A stretch of 64,000 bases of DNA from Tsuneonella flava (lineage in GTDB: Bacteria > Pseudomonadota > Alphaproteobacteria > Sphingomonadales > Sphingomonadaceae). The first letter of the stretch is position 1, and each line of letters starts with the position of its first letter. Where the stretch lies: the NCBI RefSeq assembly GCF_002870965.1, contig NZ_PHSO01000004.1, positions 372,001 to 436,000 of the forward strand, written 5' to 3'. Positions 48,075 through 57,784 of this stretch are shown one piece after another. A model generated the notes under the pieces. The model was not told the origin of the DNA and made no database searches. It worked only from the letters and a program-made list of their open reading frames with translations. Both the position numbers and the translations under genes were made by a program.

Positions 48075-49363
48075 CAGCGACTGATCGCGAGCGCGTTGCC
48101 GCCCTGGCGGACAGTGAACCCGCGCGCCCTCAGCGCAGCAGCCAGTTCGGCCAGGCTGCCACCATAACTGACGCTCATCACCGATGTCCCGCCTATAGCG
48201 AGGCTCGATGTTGCGGCGCCACGCACACCCGGCGTTGCCCGAACGGCAGCGATGGTCGCATCGACAGCACCGGCGTTGGGTGTAGCAAACTGGACCACGA
48301 AGCTGGACACGATCGCTGGCGTTTGCGCCTGCGACGCTTCCCCTCCGGTCGTTTCGCCAGCTTGAGCCGCCTGTGCCGCTGCCGCCTCCGCTGCTGCACG
48401 CGCGCGCTCTTGCGCCTCCGCATTGCGGCCTATATTGATGAGCTGCTGCACCGCTGGATCGAGCTGTGGCGCACCGAGATTCAGCGTCGGATCGGGTTTG
48501 ATCTGCCCATCGGCCAGCGCCTTTTCATAAATGGTGTTGAACCGCAGAACTGCCTTGTTGAGCATCGCCTGCAATTCCGCCGGATTGTTGGCCGACATCT
48601 TGAAACTGTCGAGATACATGTTGTCGGGGCCGTGACGCGCCGTAAACGTGCCATCGACGGGGCCGCCCGGCCAGCGATAGCGCAGATCGGCTACTGCCAT
48701 CAGCACGTCGCTCGCGCCGAACTGATCAAGGATATTGCGCCACCATGTCCGGCTGCGTCGCGTCGTCTGGCCGAACGTCACCAACAGCGAACCCCCATTG
48801 GCACCCGATGGGCGCACATAATCCACCCGGCTCCCGCCCGGCTGATATTCAGCCCATGCCCGCTGCCACGGGTTACGCACTTCATAAACGGTGTCGGCCC
48901 CGGCACTGATGGTAACGGGAATCAGCAACATCGGTGCCGAACGCGCCGCCTGCCCGCCCCGGCCCAGAATCGCACCCGCACGCGCACGATCGAAACTGAC
49001 ACCCAGCGTGGCGATATAGCGTTTCGGCCCCAGCTCTTCCCGCTCGATCACCACGGCAGAGACAAGCGATTCGAGCTGCCCTTGCGAAATCGCCGGGCCT
49101 TTCAACTTTTTCCATGCATCCTGAATCGCCTGTTTCCAGCCCTTCTCACGGGCGGCATAGGCATTGTCGGCGGTCACATCGACTTCGATGCCGCCCACAT
49201 CGATGTCGGTGGAAGAGGCGATAGCGGCGATGCCCCGATCACCCGAAACCTGCGCGATCAGCGCCCGTCCGGCGACAAGCGCCAATGCCAACGCGGCAAC
49301 TGCGAAAATGGCCGTCAGGGCCACGTGGCGCCTTATGCGCGGAAGGGTCATTTGTATGGCCAT
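48074..49363 (-). CDS. DUF2066 exported/membrane-anchored protein
   Basis: 429 aa from [14 protein letters not shown] (ATG 49351 also possible). One N-terminal hydrophobic segment ([21 protein letters not shown]), then the DUF2066 part: [56 protein letters not shown]. An alanine-rich helix ([17 protein letters not shown]) leads to a C-terminal domain ([25 protein letters not shown]) resembling a small alpha-beta fold. Function unknown; the pairing with hdaA is common in alphaproteobacteria. Confidence 0.85.
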   Translation of the reverse strand: MAIQMTLPRIRRHVALTAIFAVAALALALVAGRALIAQVSGDRGIAAIASSTDIDVGGIEVDVTADNAYAAREKGWKQAIQDAWKKLKGPAISQGQLESLVSAVVIEREELGPKRYIATLGVSFDRARAGAILGRGGQAARSAPMLLIPVTISAGADTVYEVRNPWQRAWAEYQPGGSRVDYVRPSGANGGSLLVTFGQTTRRSRTWWRNILDQFGASDVLMAVADLRYRWPGGPVDGTFTARHGPDNMYLDSFKMSANNPAELQAMLNKAVLRFNTIYEKALADGQIKPDPTLNLGAPQLDPAVQQLINIGRNAEAQERARAAAEAAAAQAAQAGETTGGEASQAQTPAIVSSFVVQFATPNAGAVDATIAAVRATPGVRGAATSSLAIGGTSVMSVSYGGSLAELAAALRARGFTVRQGGNALAISR

Positions 49364-49432
49364 GCAGAAAAGTTGGGGCCTTTTGCCCAAACGGGCATGG
49401 AAATCCAAGCGCGAATGCGTAAGGCGGTTGGT

Positions 49433-50539
49433 ATGTCCACTGATGGTTCGCCCCCCAAGTCCTATACATATGAATCCGCTGGCGTCTCGATTGACGCTGG
49501 TAACGCGCTGGTCAAGGCGATCGGTCCGCTGGTGAAAGCCACCGCGCGGCCCGGCGCAACCAGTGAACTGGGGGGATTCGGCGGCTTTTTCGATCCCAAG
49601 GCTGCCGGATACAACGATCCGTTGCTGGTCGCCGCCAACGACGGAGTCGGCACCAAGCTGAAACTGGCCATCGATTACGATCGTCACGATTCGGTCGGCA
49701 TCGATCTGGTGGCGATGTGCGTGAACGATCTGATCGTGCAGGGTGCAGAACCACTGTTCTTCCTCGACTATTTCGCGACGGGCAAGCTGGAGACCGGCAT
49801 AGCTGAGCGCGTCGTGGCGGGCATTGCCGAAGGGTGCCGGATGGCCGGATGCGCGCTGATCGGCGGCGAAACAGCGGAGATGCCAGGTATGTATGCCGCT
49901 GGCGACTACGATCTTGCCGGTTTCTGCGTTGGCGCGGTCGAGCGAGGCGAACAGTTGACCGGAGAGAAAGTGGCCCCCGGCCATGTGCTGCTCGGCCTTG
50001 CCAGTTCCGGTGTCCACTCCAATGGATATTCACTCGTCCGTCGTCTGGCGGCGGACAAAGGCTGGCGACTGGACCGCCCCGCCCTGTTCGATCCCGAACG
50101 CCTGCTGATCGATGCACTGATCGAACCCACCCGGATCTACGTGAAGAGTTTGCTGCCGACGATTCGCGCCGGTCGAATCGATGCGCTGGCCCACATCACC
50201 GGTGGTGGCTTGCTGGAAAACATTCCGCGCGTTCTGCCCGAAGGAGCTCACGCCGTGATCGACGCCGACGCATGGGAGCAACCCGCGCTGATGGCCTTCC
50301 TGCAGGCACAGGGTAATATCGAACCGGGCGAAATGGCGCGCACGTTCAACTGCGGCATCGGCATGGTGCTGGCGGTTCGGGCTGACGAAGCAAGTGCAGT
50401 CGCCGCCGCCCTGGAGGCGGAGGGCGAACAGGTCGCGCGGATTGGCGAAGTCGTGGAAGGGCAGCGTGGCTGCTCTGTGCGCGGTTCGGCAGGCACATGG
50501 GCTGGCCGGGAAGACTGGGACGCGCAGCATCTGGCGTAA
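49433..50539 (+). CDS. purM: phosphoribosylformylglycinamidine cyclo-ligase (AIR synthetase)
   Basis: 368 aa from [24 protein letters not shown]. Family motifs include [61 protein letters not shown] and THITGGGL-like [14 protein letters not shown]. Fifth step of purine synthesis. Directly upstream of purN, as in many proteobacteria. Confidence 0.96.
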   Translation: MSTDGSPPKSYTYESAGVSIDAGNALVKAIGPLVKATARPGATSELGGFGGFFDPKAAGYNDPLLVAANDGVGTKLKLAIDYDRHDSVGIDLVAMCVNDLIVQGAEPLFFLDYFATGKLETGIAERVVAGIAEGCRMAGCALIGGETAEMPGMYAAGDYDLAGFCVGAVERGEQLTGEKVAPGHVLLGLASSGVHSNGYSLVRRLAADKGWRLDRPALFDPERLLIDALIEPTRIYVKSLLPTIRAGRIDALAHITGGGLLENIPRVLPEGAHAVIDADAWEQPALMAFLQAQGNIEPGEMARTFNCGIGMVLAVRADEASAVAAALEAEGEQVARIGEVVEGQRGCSVRGSAGTWAGREDWDAQHLA

Positions 50540-50664
50540 GCGACATCGGCAACGGTAGCGGAGACACGGGATATCTTAGGGCCGGGGCTTGAGCACTGAT
50601 GACATCTGCTGCCAAAAGCACATCGCGTCGTCAGTCGCCCACATCAAGCAGGAAGTTCAACGCG

Positions 50665-51615
50665 ATGAAGAAAGCCCGTGTCGCGGTTCTGATATCCGGC
50701 AGTGGGACCAATATGGCCGCCCTGCTCTATGCCAGTCGCCTTCCCGGCGCAGCTTACGAGATCGTTGCAGTTGGCAGCAACGATCCCGATGCGAAGGGGC
50801 TCGCGCTTGCGGCGGCCGAAGGAATCCCGACATTCGCCATCGCGCACAAAGGCATGAAGCGCGCCGATCATGACATGGCGATGGATGCCAAACTGCGCGA
50901 AAGCGGTGCGGAATATGTCGCGCTGGCCGGATACATGCGAATCCTGACGGCCGAATTCGTGGGCCGGTGGGCGGGCCGGATGCTCAATATCCACCCTTCC
51001 CTGCTGCCGAAATATACCGGACTGGATACGCACGCCCGCGCCATCGCAGCAGGCGACGCCAAGGGCGGAGTTTCGGTCCATTTGGTGACGGAGGAACTCG
51101 ATGCAGGCGAAATCCTCGGCCAGATCGAAGTCGCTATCGTGCCGGGCGATACCGCCGAAAGTCTGGCGGCGAGAGTGCTGATCGCGGAGCATCAGCTCTA
51201 TTCCCGCGTGTTGAGCGCCTATGTTTCACGCCCGTTCGATCCCGCATGGCTGGTCGGGCAAGTCCGCGAACGTGCCATGATAATGCCGCAGGCGGAAGAA
51301 ACGATCAGCCATGGAATGCCCTGTTTCGGCATCGTCAAAGGCAAGAAATTCGCGTGGGTCAGCATGGATCATCACGGCGATAGCAAGACCGCGCTCCTCA
51401 CCAAGATCAGCGGTGTGGATGAGCAGGCTATGCTGATCGAGCGCGATCCTGAACGGTTTTATCGCCCTACCTATTTCGGAGATGGCTGGATCGGCATGCG
51501 GCTCGATCTGGGCGATACGGACTGGGACGATGTCTCCGAACGGATCGCCAGAAGCTGGCGCGCTGTCGCGCCGAAGAAGCTGACGTCGCTGATGGACGCA
51601 GCAGACCAGTTCTAA
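50665..51615 (+). CDS. purN: PurN glycinamide formyltransferase fused to a MmcQ/YjbR domain
   Basis: 316 aa; PurN alone is about 200. Residues 1-200 are PurN: VAVLISGSGTNMAALLYA, LAGYMRILTAEFV, the catalytic NIHPSLLPKYTGLDTH, GVSVHLVTEELDAGEILGQ. From about 206 a second domain follows: ETISHGMPCFGIVKGKKFAWVSMDHHGDSKTALLTKI, DPERFYRPTYFGDGWIGMRLD, WDDVSERIARSWRAVAPKKL, a MmcQ/YjbR (CyaY-like fold) protein normally encoded alone. The frame is continuous. AGGAAG precedes the ATG. The purine role is certain; that of the tail is not. Confidence 0.92.
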   Translation: MKKARVAVLISGSGTNMAALLYASRLPGAAYEIVAVGSNDPDAKGLALAAAEGIPTFAIAHKGMKRADHDMAMDAKLRESGAEYVALAGYMRILTAEFVGRWAGRMLNIHPSLLPKYTGLDTHARAIAAGDAKGGVSVHLVTEELDAGEILGQIEVAIVPGDTAESLAARVLIAEHQLYSRVLSAYVSRPFDPAWLVGQVRERAMIMPQAEETISHGMPCFGIVKGKKFAWVSMDHHGDSKTALLTKISGVDEQAMLIERDPERFYRPTYFGDGWIGMRLDLGDTDWDDVSERIARSWRAVAPKKLTSLMDAADQF

Positions 51616-51635
51616 CACCGGAAGATGGGCAGACG

Positions 51636-52088
51636 ATGACTGACACACCCCATATACTCCACGGCAAATGCCAATGCGGCGCAGTGCAGGTGGAGCTGAC
51701 ATCGACCAAGCAAACCGTGGAGGCCTGCCATTGTTCGATGTGCCGTCGGCTCAATGGCGGCGGTCCGTTGTTCTCGCTGGCCGGTGCCAAGCCGGACGAT
51801 CTGAAGGTGACCGGCGCCGATCACGTATCGACCTATCATTCCTCCGAATGGGCGGAACGGGCATTTTGCGACACTTGCGGTGCAACGCTGTGGTATCACC
51901 TTCTACCCGGCGAGGGCCATTTCAGCCTCTCATCCGGTCTGTTCGATCTGCCTGAGGGCTATACCCTGAACGAGCAAATTTTTATCGACGAAAAACCAGC
52001 GTGGTATGATCTGGCTCAGGACACCCCGAAGAAAACCGGCGCGGACATTTTCGCCGAAGCGAAAGAGGCCGGTTTCACCTTCGATTGA
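51636..52088 (+). CDS. GFA-family (glutathione-dependent formaldehyde-activating-like) protein
   Basis: 150 aa zinc protein. Cysteine pattern HGKCQCGAVQVEL, ACHCSMCRRLNGGGPLFS and FCDTCGATLWYHL matches the GFA/Mss4-like fold with two zinc sites. Despite the name most members are not proven formaldehyde enzymes. Follows purN by 20 nt on the same strand. Confidence 0.9.
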   Translation: MTDTPHILHGKCQCGAVQVELTSTKQTVEACHCSMCRRLNGGGPLFSLAGAKPDDLKVTGADHVSTYHSSEWAERAFCDTCGATLWYHLLPGEGHFSLSSGLFDLPEGYTLNEQIFIDEKPAWYDLAQDTPKKTGADIFAEAKEAGFTFD

Positions 52089-52103
52089 GCCAGCGGTACG
52101 CGC

Positions 52104-52841
52104 TTACCGCCTGATCCAGCTTTTAGCCTCTTCCAGCTCGGCGACCGGGAACACAGCGACCTCTGCCCCCATCAGCGGAGCGAACAACTTGGTTGCGGAC
52201 GTGATCCAGCCAATATCGGTGACCAGCGCAATACGGGAAAAATCGCCCCAGTGCGCGATGCCGAACCGCGTATCGTCCCACGCTGCATCGGCGGCATAAG
52301 TGGCATATTCTTCGCCCAGCACGATCAGGAACTTGAGCTTGTCGTGCTCTTTCAGCTTCGCTTCGACCAGCGGAACCAGCGTGTCACGATAGTCCTGCGC
52401 GGTAATGATTCCGACCGCCTTCAGCGCAACGACATCGCGCGGCAAACCGTCGATCACATCGAACCGGCCAGGATCGTCGTCCACGGCGTTGGCCCATTCT
52501 TTGGCTTTCGCCATCTTGTCCGTCGGGAACCGCCGAACCTTGGCGCCCACGAAATGATCGACGAATGCAGGCACAACACTCAGGATGGGCGAATCGCCAA
52601 CGATGGCCACTTTCTTCACCACCCGATGATGATCGCGCACAAATTTCAGGTGTTTCTCCAGCGCAGCCAGACTGTCCCAGTGCGGCAGATGGCTGGCATC
52701 GATCACCAGATTGGGCACGATATCGGTACGATTGATATGACCGTCGATTGCAGCGCGCAAAGCGTCGAAGTCGGCTGCGCTGAGCGCACCTTCGGGTTTC
52801 AATACGGCAACCGCTGGCTGGGACAGGTCGATGTCGATCAT
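52104..52841 (-). CDS. tandem SpoIIAA-like (STAS) domain protein
   Basis: 245 aa made of two related halves. First: KPEGALSAADFDALRAAIDGHI...LVIDASHLPHWDSLAALEKHLKFVRDHHRVVKKVAIVGD; second from about 130: IITAQDYRDTLVPLVEAKLKEHDKLKFLIVLGEEY...WDDTRFGIAHWGDFSRIALVTDIGWI. Each resembles the SpoIIAA-like family (PF11964), usually one per protein. Cytoplasmic, no TM. Role unknown; convergent with the GFA gene (15 bp apart). Confidence 0.85.
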   Translation of the reverse strand: MIDIDLSQPAVAVLKPEGALSAADFDALRAAIDGHINRTDIVPNLVIDASHLPHWDSLAALEKHLKFVRDHHRVVKKVAIVGDSPILSVVPAFVDHFVGAKVRRFPTDKMAKAKEWANAVDDDPGRFDVIDGLPRDVVALKAVGIITAQDYRDTLVPLVEAKLKEHDKLKFLIVLGEEYATYAADAAWDDTRFGIAHWGDFSRIALVTDIGWITSATKLFAPLMGAEVAVFPVAELEEAKSWIRR

Positions 52842-52885
52842 GATCGTACTCCTCGCATTATTGCGCCCCCAAAATCCAGTTCAGC

Positions 52886-53419
52886 CTACCCCTTCCACTC
52901 GCGCCGCTCTTCCGCCTGGCGGAGCACTTCGTAGGCCACCTGAAACGCCTGAAACTGTTGCGCTGCGTCGGCATCGCCGGGCTTCACATCGGGGTGCACT
53001 TCCTTGGCCTTGGCACGCCACGCCCTTTTCACCGCATCAAAATCGGCGTCCGCTTCCAGCTCCAGCAATTCCAGCGCCCGCATTTCATCGGCAGTGCGCG
53101 ATCCATCGCCACTTCCAGCCCAGCCATAGTGCGACGCTTCGGCATAGCCCGCGTTATCGCGTTCCTCGTTCGCTGCCCGTTCGGCCGCCTCTTCCTTCGA
53201 AAGCCCTTCGAAGTAATCCCATTTCTGGTTGTATTCGGCGGCGTGGCGCTGGCAAAAATACCAGCGATCCGGGCTGTTAGGCGATTTGGGCGCCGGGCAA
53301 TTGCCCGGCTCTTCACATCCGTGCCGGTCGCACAGGCGCACGGTCGTCGCTTCACGCGAAGAGCCATAGCCGCGCCAGCGTGGGAAGCCCCAATCATTCG
53401 ATCGGCGCGCCTTTACCAT
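52886..53419 (-). CDS. J-domain (DnaJ-like) protein
   Basis: 177 aa from MVKARRSND. N-terminal zinc-like region CDRHGCEEPGNCPAPKSP...WYFCQRHAAEYNQKWDYFEGLS, then a C-terminal J domain with the essential HPD in KAKEVHPDVKPGD. This C/H-rich head plus terminal J domain is the version that in many alphaproteobacteria sits beside bolA and cobS. Here it is 29 kb from cobT and no cobS is nearby. Presumed DnaK co-chaperone. Confidence 0.88.
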   Translation of the reverse strand: MVKARRSNDWGFPRWRGYGSSREATTVRLCDRHGCEEPGNCPAPKSPNSPDRWYFCQRHAAEYNQKWDYFEGLSKEEAAERAANEERDNAGYAEASHYGWAGSGDGSRTADEMRALELLELEADADFDAVKRAWRAKAKEVHPDVKPGDADAAQQFQAFQVAYEVLRQAEERREWKG

Positions 53420-53541
53420 CGGAGATCGTTCACTTTCACTAGCCCCACCTAAGCCTTCACACCCCCCAATGGAAGGCGGAATGGGCAATTTGCACACGTC
53501 ATGTTGCAATGCACAATACAGCGCATTACATTGTCAGCGCT

Positions 53542-53724
53542 ATGTTCAGGATGAGCCCGCAAGTCAAAATCGCCGCAGTTGCATCGGCTCTCGCGCTTGT
53601 TGCGCTGGCGATTTCTGCGCCCGCTATCGAAGGCGGATCGCAGAACGGCGGGAATTCGCTATACCCGGCGATGGCTGAATTGCCGACACCGAATCTGCCG
53701 ACTTTCTCCATTCTGCCGTACTGA
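53542..53724 (+). CDS. small secreted or membrane protein, hypothetical
   Basis: 60 aa from MFRMSPQVKIAAVASALALVALAISAPAIEG (ATG 53551 also possible). A basic start followed by a hydrophobic helix looks like a signal peptide or anchor; the short remainder is rich in Pro, Asn and Gly (AELPTPNLPTFSILPY). Divergent from the J-domain gene and closed by a hairpin. No family recognised. Confidence 0.45.
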   Translation: MFRMSPQVKIAAVASALALVALAISAPAIEGGSQNGGNSLYPAMAELPTPNLPTFSILPY

Positions 53725-53735
53725 GAGCGGCTTGC

Positions 53736-53758
53736 GCCCCGCCCTTTCCGGGCGAGGC
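53736..53758. terminator. hairpin between convergent small gene and pal
   Basis: GCCCCGCCC and GGGCGAGGC pair over 9 bp with one mismatch and a 5-nt loop, in the 50-bp gap between two convergent stops. Confidence 0.55.
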
Positions 53759-53774
53759 ACAACCTTCATTTCAT

Positions 53775-54287
53775 CTATTCGACCACCACCGTCACATCGC
53801 GGCGGTTCTGTGCCCATGCGCTTTCGTTTGAGCCGAGCGCCACCGGGCGTTCCTTGCCATAGCTGATCGTGGTGATGCGGTTCGCCGCCACACCCAGCGA
53901 AACGAGGTAATTCTTCGCCGCGTTCGCACGGCGTTCGCCCAGCGCAAGGTTGTATTCGCGCGTGCCGCGTTCGTCGGTATTGCCTTCGACCCGGACATTG
54001 ATGTTCGGATACCGCATCAGATACTGTGCCTGCGTCTGCAGAGCTGCAGCCGAGGCGCTGTCGATGTTGTAGCGGTCCGTGTCGAAATAGATCACGTTTT
54101 TGCCGTTCACCGCTTCTTCGAAGTGCGCCTGCGTGCCCAGCACCGGGCCAGTCGGCGCGGTCGGCGTCGGGGTAGCCGTCACGTTTGGTTCGGGTTCCGG
54201 CGGCAACGATGCCGGCGGTTCTTTTTTACAGGCGGCCAGCAGCGCAGTACCCGCCATCAGAGTGGCGATGACAATACGACGATCCAT
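53775..54287 (-). CDS. pal: peptidoglycan-associated lipoprotein Pal
   Basis: 170 aa outer-membrane lipoprotein. Lipobox TALLAAC at residues 14-20, a Pro/Thr-rich linker, then the OmpA-like domain: VIYFDTDRYNID, VEGNTDERGTREYNLALGERRANAAKNYLVSLGV and ISYGKERP. Binds peptidoglycan and TolB, the last element of the Tol-Pal constriction system; end of the operon. Confidence 0.96.
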   Translation of the reverse strand: MDRRIVIATLMAGTALLAACKKEPPASLPPEPEPNVTATPTPTAPTGPVLGTQAHFEEAVNGKNVIYFDTDRYNIDSASAAALQTQAQYLMRYPNINVRVEGNTDERGTREYNLALGERRANAAKNYLVSLGVAANRITTISYGKERPVALGSNESAWAQNRRDVTVVVE

Positions 54288-54353
54288 CTTGCGTCTCCTT
54301 CTCTATGAAACCTCAGGCAGCGATCGCCGCCCCCTTATCATGGAACAATGCAC

Positions 54354-55775
54354 TTAGGGCAGGATCGGTCCCCAGGCCGGATCAGAAGCGTCCACCGGGG
54401 TCGGCAGGCGACGTTCATTGCGGCCGGTCAGGTCCACCTGCCACAGCGAACTGCGGCCCGAATTGCGCTCGGTGCGGAAGAACTGGATCACGCGGCCATT
54501 GGGCGACCATGTCGGTGCTTCGTCCTGCCATCCGCTGGTCAATGTTCGCACACCGCCGCCTTGCGTGTTCATCACCGCGACGTTGAAATTGCCTGCGATG
54601 CGGGTGAACGCGATCAGGTCGCCACGCGGGCTCCATTCCGGGGTGGCGCAGCGTCCGCCGGAAAAGCTGATGCGGCGCTGGTTCGAACCGTCGGCATTCA
54701 TCACATAGCATTGCTGATTGCCGGAACGGTCGCTTTCAAAAACGATCTTGGTTCCATCGGGCGAATAGGAACCGCCGATATCGATGCCCGGTGCGTTGGT
54801 CAGGCGCACACTCGGCCCGCCTTGCGCCGATACGCGATAGATATCGGTGTTTCCACCAATCGCCATCGAATAGAGGATCCACTTGCCATCCGGGCTCCAG
54901 CGCGGGGCGAAAGTGGGGTTGCTGCTCTGCGTCACCAGATGCTGGCGCCCGGTGCCGATGTCGTAAACGTAAAGCCGCGGGTTGCCATCGACGTAGCTGA
55001 GATAGAGCAACTGCCGGTAATCGGGCGAATATCGTGGGGTCAGCGCAGTGGCCCGACCGTTGGTAATGAACCGGTGATTGGCACCGTCCGAATCCATGAT
55101 CGCCAGACGTTTGACCCGGTGATCTTTCGGGCCGGTCTCCGCGATGTAGGCTATGCGGCTGTCGAAGAACGGGCTTTCGCCAGACAGACGCGAATAGACA
55201 AGATCGGAACACTTGTGCGCCGCGCGGCGCCAATCTGCCGGGGGCACGACCCAGCCACCGCGAGTCAGCTCCTTCTGCAGCTGCACGTCGTACAGGTAGC
55301 AGCCAACAATCAGCTTACCGTCGCCGCGCGCCCGCACATACCCTTCCACCAGCATTTCCGCGCTGCGGTTCGACCATGTCGGCCAACTGGGCGCGGTAAT
55401 TTCGGGATAGCTGGGCTGCGGCAAGGCATTCGGTCCAACCGGCTTGAACAGCCCGTTGAATTTCAGATCGTTGTACACGACCTGAGCCAGACTTTTGCCC
55501 AATGCAGCAGTGCCGCCACTGCTCGCCTGTGTCGGCACATCGCGATCGGTAGCGAAACCGGGGATCGCGATGCCCAGATCCTGCCACTCGCTTTCGTCGG
55601 TAACGGTGAACGACAGTCCGCCATCGTCCTGGGCGGCCTCAACCGTTTCCACAGTGCCCCCTTCCGGCGCAGGCGCGGAAAGATCGCGATCGAAAGGCTT
55701 TGGCGTTTCCTGTGCGGCCAGCGGCGCAGTCGCCAGCGCGAGAGTGGCTGTGAACAGCAATAAGATCGGTTTCAT
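54354..55775 (-). CDS. tolB: Tol-Pal system periplasmic protein TolB
   Basis: 473 aa with signal peptide (LLLFTATLALATAPLAAQ), an N-terminal alpha/beta domain and a six-bladed beta-propeller of repeated WSPDGKWI/YSPDGTKIVFESDRSGN-type blades. GGRCATPEWSPRGDLIAFT and FTATD-like ends are as in TolB. The stop lies 66 nt before pal; the start overlaps tolA by 4 nt. Confidence 0.96.
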   Translation of the reverse strand: MKPILLLFTATLALATAPLAAQETPKPFDRDLSAPAPEGGTVETVEAAQDDGGLSFTVTDESEWQDLGIAIPGFATDRDVPTQASSGGTAALGKSLAQVVYNDLKFNGLFKPVGPNALPQPSYPEITAPSWPTWSNRSAEMLVEGYVRARGDGKLIVGCYLYDVQLQKELTRGGWVVPPADWRRAAHKCSDLVYSRLSGESPFFDSRIAYIAETGPKDHRVKRLAIMDSDGANHRFITNGRATALTPRYSPDYRQLLYLSYVDGNPRLYVYDIGTGRQHLVTQSSNPTFAPRWSPDGKWILYSMAIGGNTDIYRVSAQGGPSVRLTNAPGIDIGGSYSPDGTKIVFESDRSGNQQCYVMNADGSNQRRISFSGGRCATPEWSPRGDLIAFTRIAGNFNVAVMNTQGGGVRTLTSGWQDEAPTWSPNGRVIQFFRTERNSGRSSLWQVDLTGRNERRLPTPVDASDPAWGPILP

Positions 55776-56623
55776 CGCGATAGGTTCCTGTCGAATTTGG
55801 CGCCGTTAATGGTCTTCCACGCATTGTAGTACTCAGGCGGAAGATCGAACGGCGCGGCCAGTTCCACAGCACGGATTGCCCGTTCGGCGTGAAGCTGGGA
55901 TTGCGGCTTGTTGGAATCGGTGATGCCCGACTGACTGACGACGCGCGGCTTGCTCGCCAAAGAGCCATCGGGGTTAAGGCGAAACGATAATACCGTTACC
56001 AGCAGATCGGCATCGGCCCCTTGCGGCGCGTTCCAGTGCGGTTTGATCTGGCGGATAATCGCCTGAACGATCGACGCCTTGGCACTGGTGCCGATTTTGC
56101 TGGCGGGAATGCGGGTTTCATTCGTGCTGGTGCTCGACCCTGCGCCAGACAGGAAATCGGAGCCGATACGGCTACCGCCCGACTTTTTGGGTGTGTCGGC
56201 CGGTTTGGCCGGAGCGGGCTTGGCCGCAGGTTTCGCCGGGGCAGGCTTTGTCGCCGCCTTTGGTGTTGGTTTGGGCTTGGCCGCAGGCTTGGACACAGGC
56301 TTCGGTTGAGGCGCACTGGTCGCCACCGGCCTGGGCGGTTGCGGCACGGGTTCGCTCACCGGCGCAGGTATCGGCTCTGGCGCGGGGGCTGGCTCTGGCG
56401 ACAGCTCGGGCGCGATGGCAGCGCGGCTTTCCGGCACCGGATCGGGGGCAGTCGCTTCCAGCCCGACGTCGGTGGCGAGATTGACCGTCATCCGCTCAGG
56501 CTGAGGCGCGGCGGTCCGCTGCCCTGGCTGCAACAGCAGGACAACGGCGAGCGCAACATGCAGCCCCAGCGCGATGCCGAGGCCGATGCGTTCCTCACGG
56601 CGAAGATGCGCGATTGCCATCAT
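55772..56623 (-). CDS. tolA: TolA / TonB-like cell-envelope protein
   Basis: 283 aa. One N-terminal TM (GIALGLHVALAVVLLLQ), a long Pro/Ala/Lys-rich spacer (PEPAPAPEPIP... KPAAKPKPTPKAATKPAPAKP) expected to span the periplasm, and a C-terminal TonB_C/TolA-III-like domain (IVQAIIRQIKPHWNAPQGAD, AERAIRAVELAAPFDLPPEYYNAWKTI). Couples TolQR proton flow to TolB-Pal. The repetitive spacer limits sequence comparison. Confidence 0.92.
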   Translation of the reverse strand: MMAIAHLRREERIGLGIALGLHVALAVVLLLQPGQRTAAPQPERMTVNLATDVGLEATAPDPVPESRAAIAPELSPEPAPAPEPIPAPVSEPVPQPPRPVATSAPQPKPVSKPAAKPKPTPKAATKPAPAKPAAKPAPAKPADTPKKSGGSRIGSDFLSGAGSSTSTNETRIPASKIGTSAKASIVQAIIRQIKPHWNAPQGADADLLVTVLSFRLNPDGSLASKPRVVSQSGITDSNKPQSQLHAERAIRAVELAAPFDLPPEYYNAWKTINGAKFDRNLSR

Positions 56624-56633
56624 TCACCCAAAA

Positions 56634-57077
56634 CTATGGAGCGGTGACTGAACTGTTGGTGACCAGCGAGATCGAATTGAAACCGGCCCGGTTCAATTCG
56701 CCCATCACCGCCATCACCCGCCCATAATCCAGGCTCTTGTCGGCGCGCAGTGTAATCAGCGGCGGTTTCCCGCCTTTCTGCGGCAAGGCAGCCAGTGCCT
56801 GAGGAAATCCACCCACCGGCACCGGTGCATCGTCGATAAATATATACCCTTCCTGATCGACGGAGATCGTGATCTGGTCGGGTTCCTGATCGATGGCATT
56901 GGCACGGCTGTCTGGCAGATCGACCGGCACGCCTGCAGTCATCAGCGGGGCTGTGACCATGAAAATGATCAGCAGCACCAGCATCACGTCCACCAGCGGG
57001 GTAACGTTGATTTCCGCCATCGGTATGCGGGCGCGGTTGCCCCCGCGCGCACCGGCGCGATGCAGACCCATTGCCAT
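56634..57077 (-). CDS. tolR: Tol-Pal system protein TolR (ExbD family)
   Basis: 147 aa from MAMGLHRAGARGG. The single TM carries the proton-binding aspartate in AEINVTPLVDVMLVLLIIFMVTAPL; the rest is the periplasmic ExbD/TolR domain (ADKSLDYGRVMAVMGELNRAGFNSISLVT). The ATG overlaps the tolQ stop by one base. Confidence 0.96.
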   Translation of the reverse strand: MAMGLHRAGARGGNRARIPMAEINVTPLVDVMLVLLIIFMVTAPLMTAGVPVDLPDSRANAIDQEPDQITISVDQEGYIFIDDAPVPVGGFPQALAALPQKGGKPPLITLRADKSLDYGRVMAVMGELNRAGFNSISLVTNSSVTAP

Positions 57078-57784
57078 CAGAGCGATTCCAGCTGACGGCT
57101 GAGCCCGGCGTGGAACTTGTCCGCGAAACGCTGAAGCTTCGCTTCGAACGCATTCACCGAATGGCTGAAACGGTTGTAAGCGATAACCGCAGGAATCGCC
57201 GCGAACAGGCCGATGGCCGTGGCGAACAACGCCTCCGAGATACCCGGCGCGACCACGGCGAGCGAGGAATTGGCCTGACTGCCGATCTGGAAGAAGCTGT
57301 TCATGATGCCCCATACGGTGCCGAACAGACCCACGAACGGAGCCACCGAACCAACGGTCGCGAGGAAATTCAGGCGGTTGGCCAGCTCGTCAGCCTCTGT
57401 GGCGACCTGCCCGCCCATTGCCCCGGCCAGTCGCTGACGCAGCCCTTCGCGATCTTTTACCCCGCCCTTGGTCGAACGCCGCCATTCGCCCATCGCGGCG
57501 CCCACAACGCGGGCAGCGGGGTTATCGCGCGCGCCCTTTTGATTCATCAGGTGATCGAAATCGTCGGCCTCCCACACTTCGCGTTCGAACTTCTCGCTTT
57601 TGCGGCGCGCGGCCGCGATGCGAAGCGAGAAGCTGACAATGATCGTCCAGGTCCAAATGCTCGCCAGAACCAGTCCGGCAATCACCGCCTTCACCACGAT
57701 ATCGGCGTCCATGAACAGTTGAACCGGGTCCAGCCGGGTGGGCGGCGTCACCGTGCCCAGTGCGAGGAATATGGTGTTGGTCAT
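57077..57784 (-). CDS. tolQ: Tol-Pal system protein TolQ (ExbB family)
   Basis: 235 aa inner-membrane proton-channel protein with three TM segments: VVKAVIAGLVLASIWTWTIIVSF, then LATVGSVAPFVGLFGTVWGIMNSF and GISEALFATAIGLFAAIPAVIAYN, the conserved ExbB pore motifs. Starts 4 nt inside ybgC. Confidence 0.97.
   Translation of the reverse strand: MTNTIFLALGTVTPPTRLDPVQLFMDADIVVKAVIAGLVLASIWTWTIIVSFSLRIAAARRKSEKFEREVWEADDFDHLMNQKGARDNPAARVVGAAMGEWRRSTKGGVKDREGLRQRLAGAMGGQVATEADELANRLNFLATVGSVAPFVGLFGTVWGIMNSFFQIGSQANSSLAVVAPGISEALFATAIGLFAAIPAVIAYNRFSHSVNAFEAKLQRFADKFHAGLSRQLESL

Noticed and set aside
48323-49432. Long in-frame N-terminal extension of purM
   Set aside because: It runs across the divergent DUF2066 gene on the other strand; PurM homology begins at about 49433.
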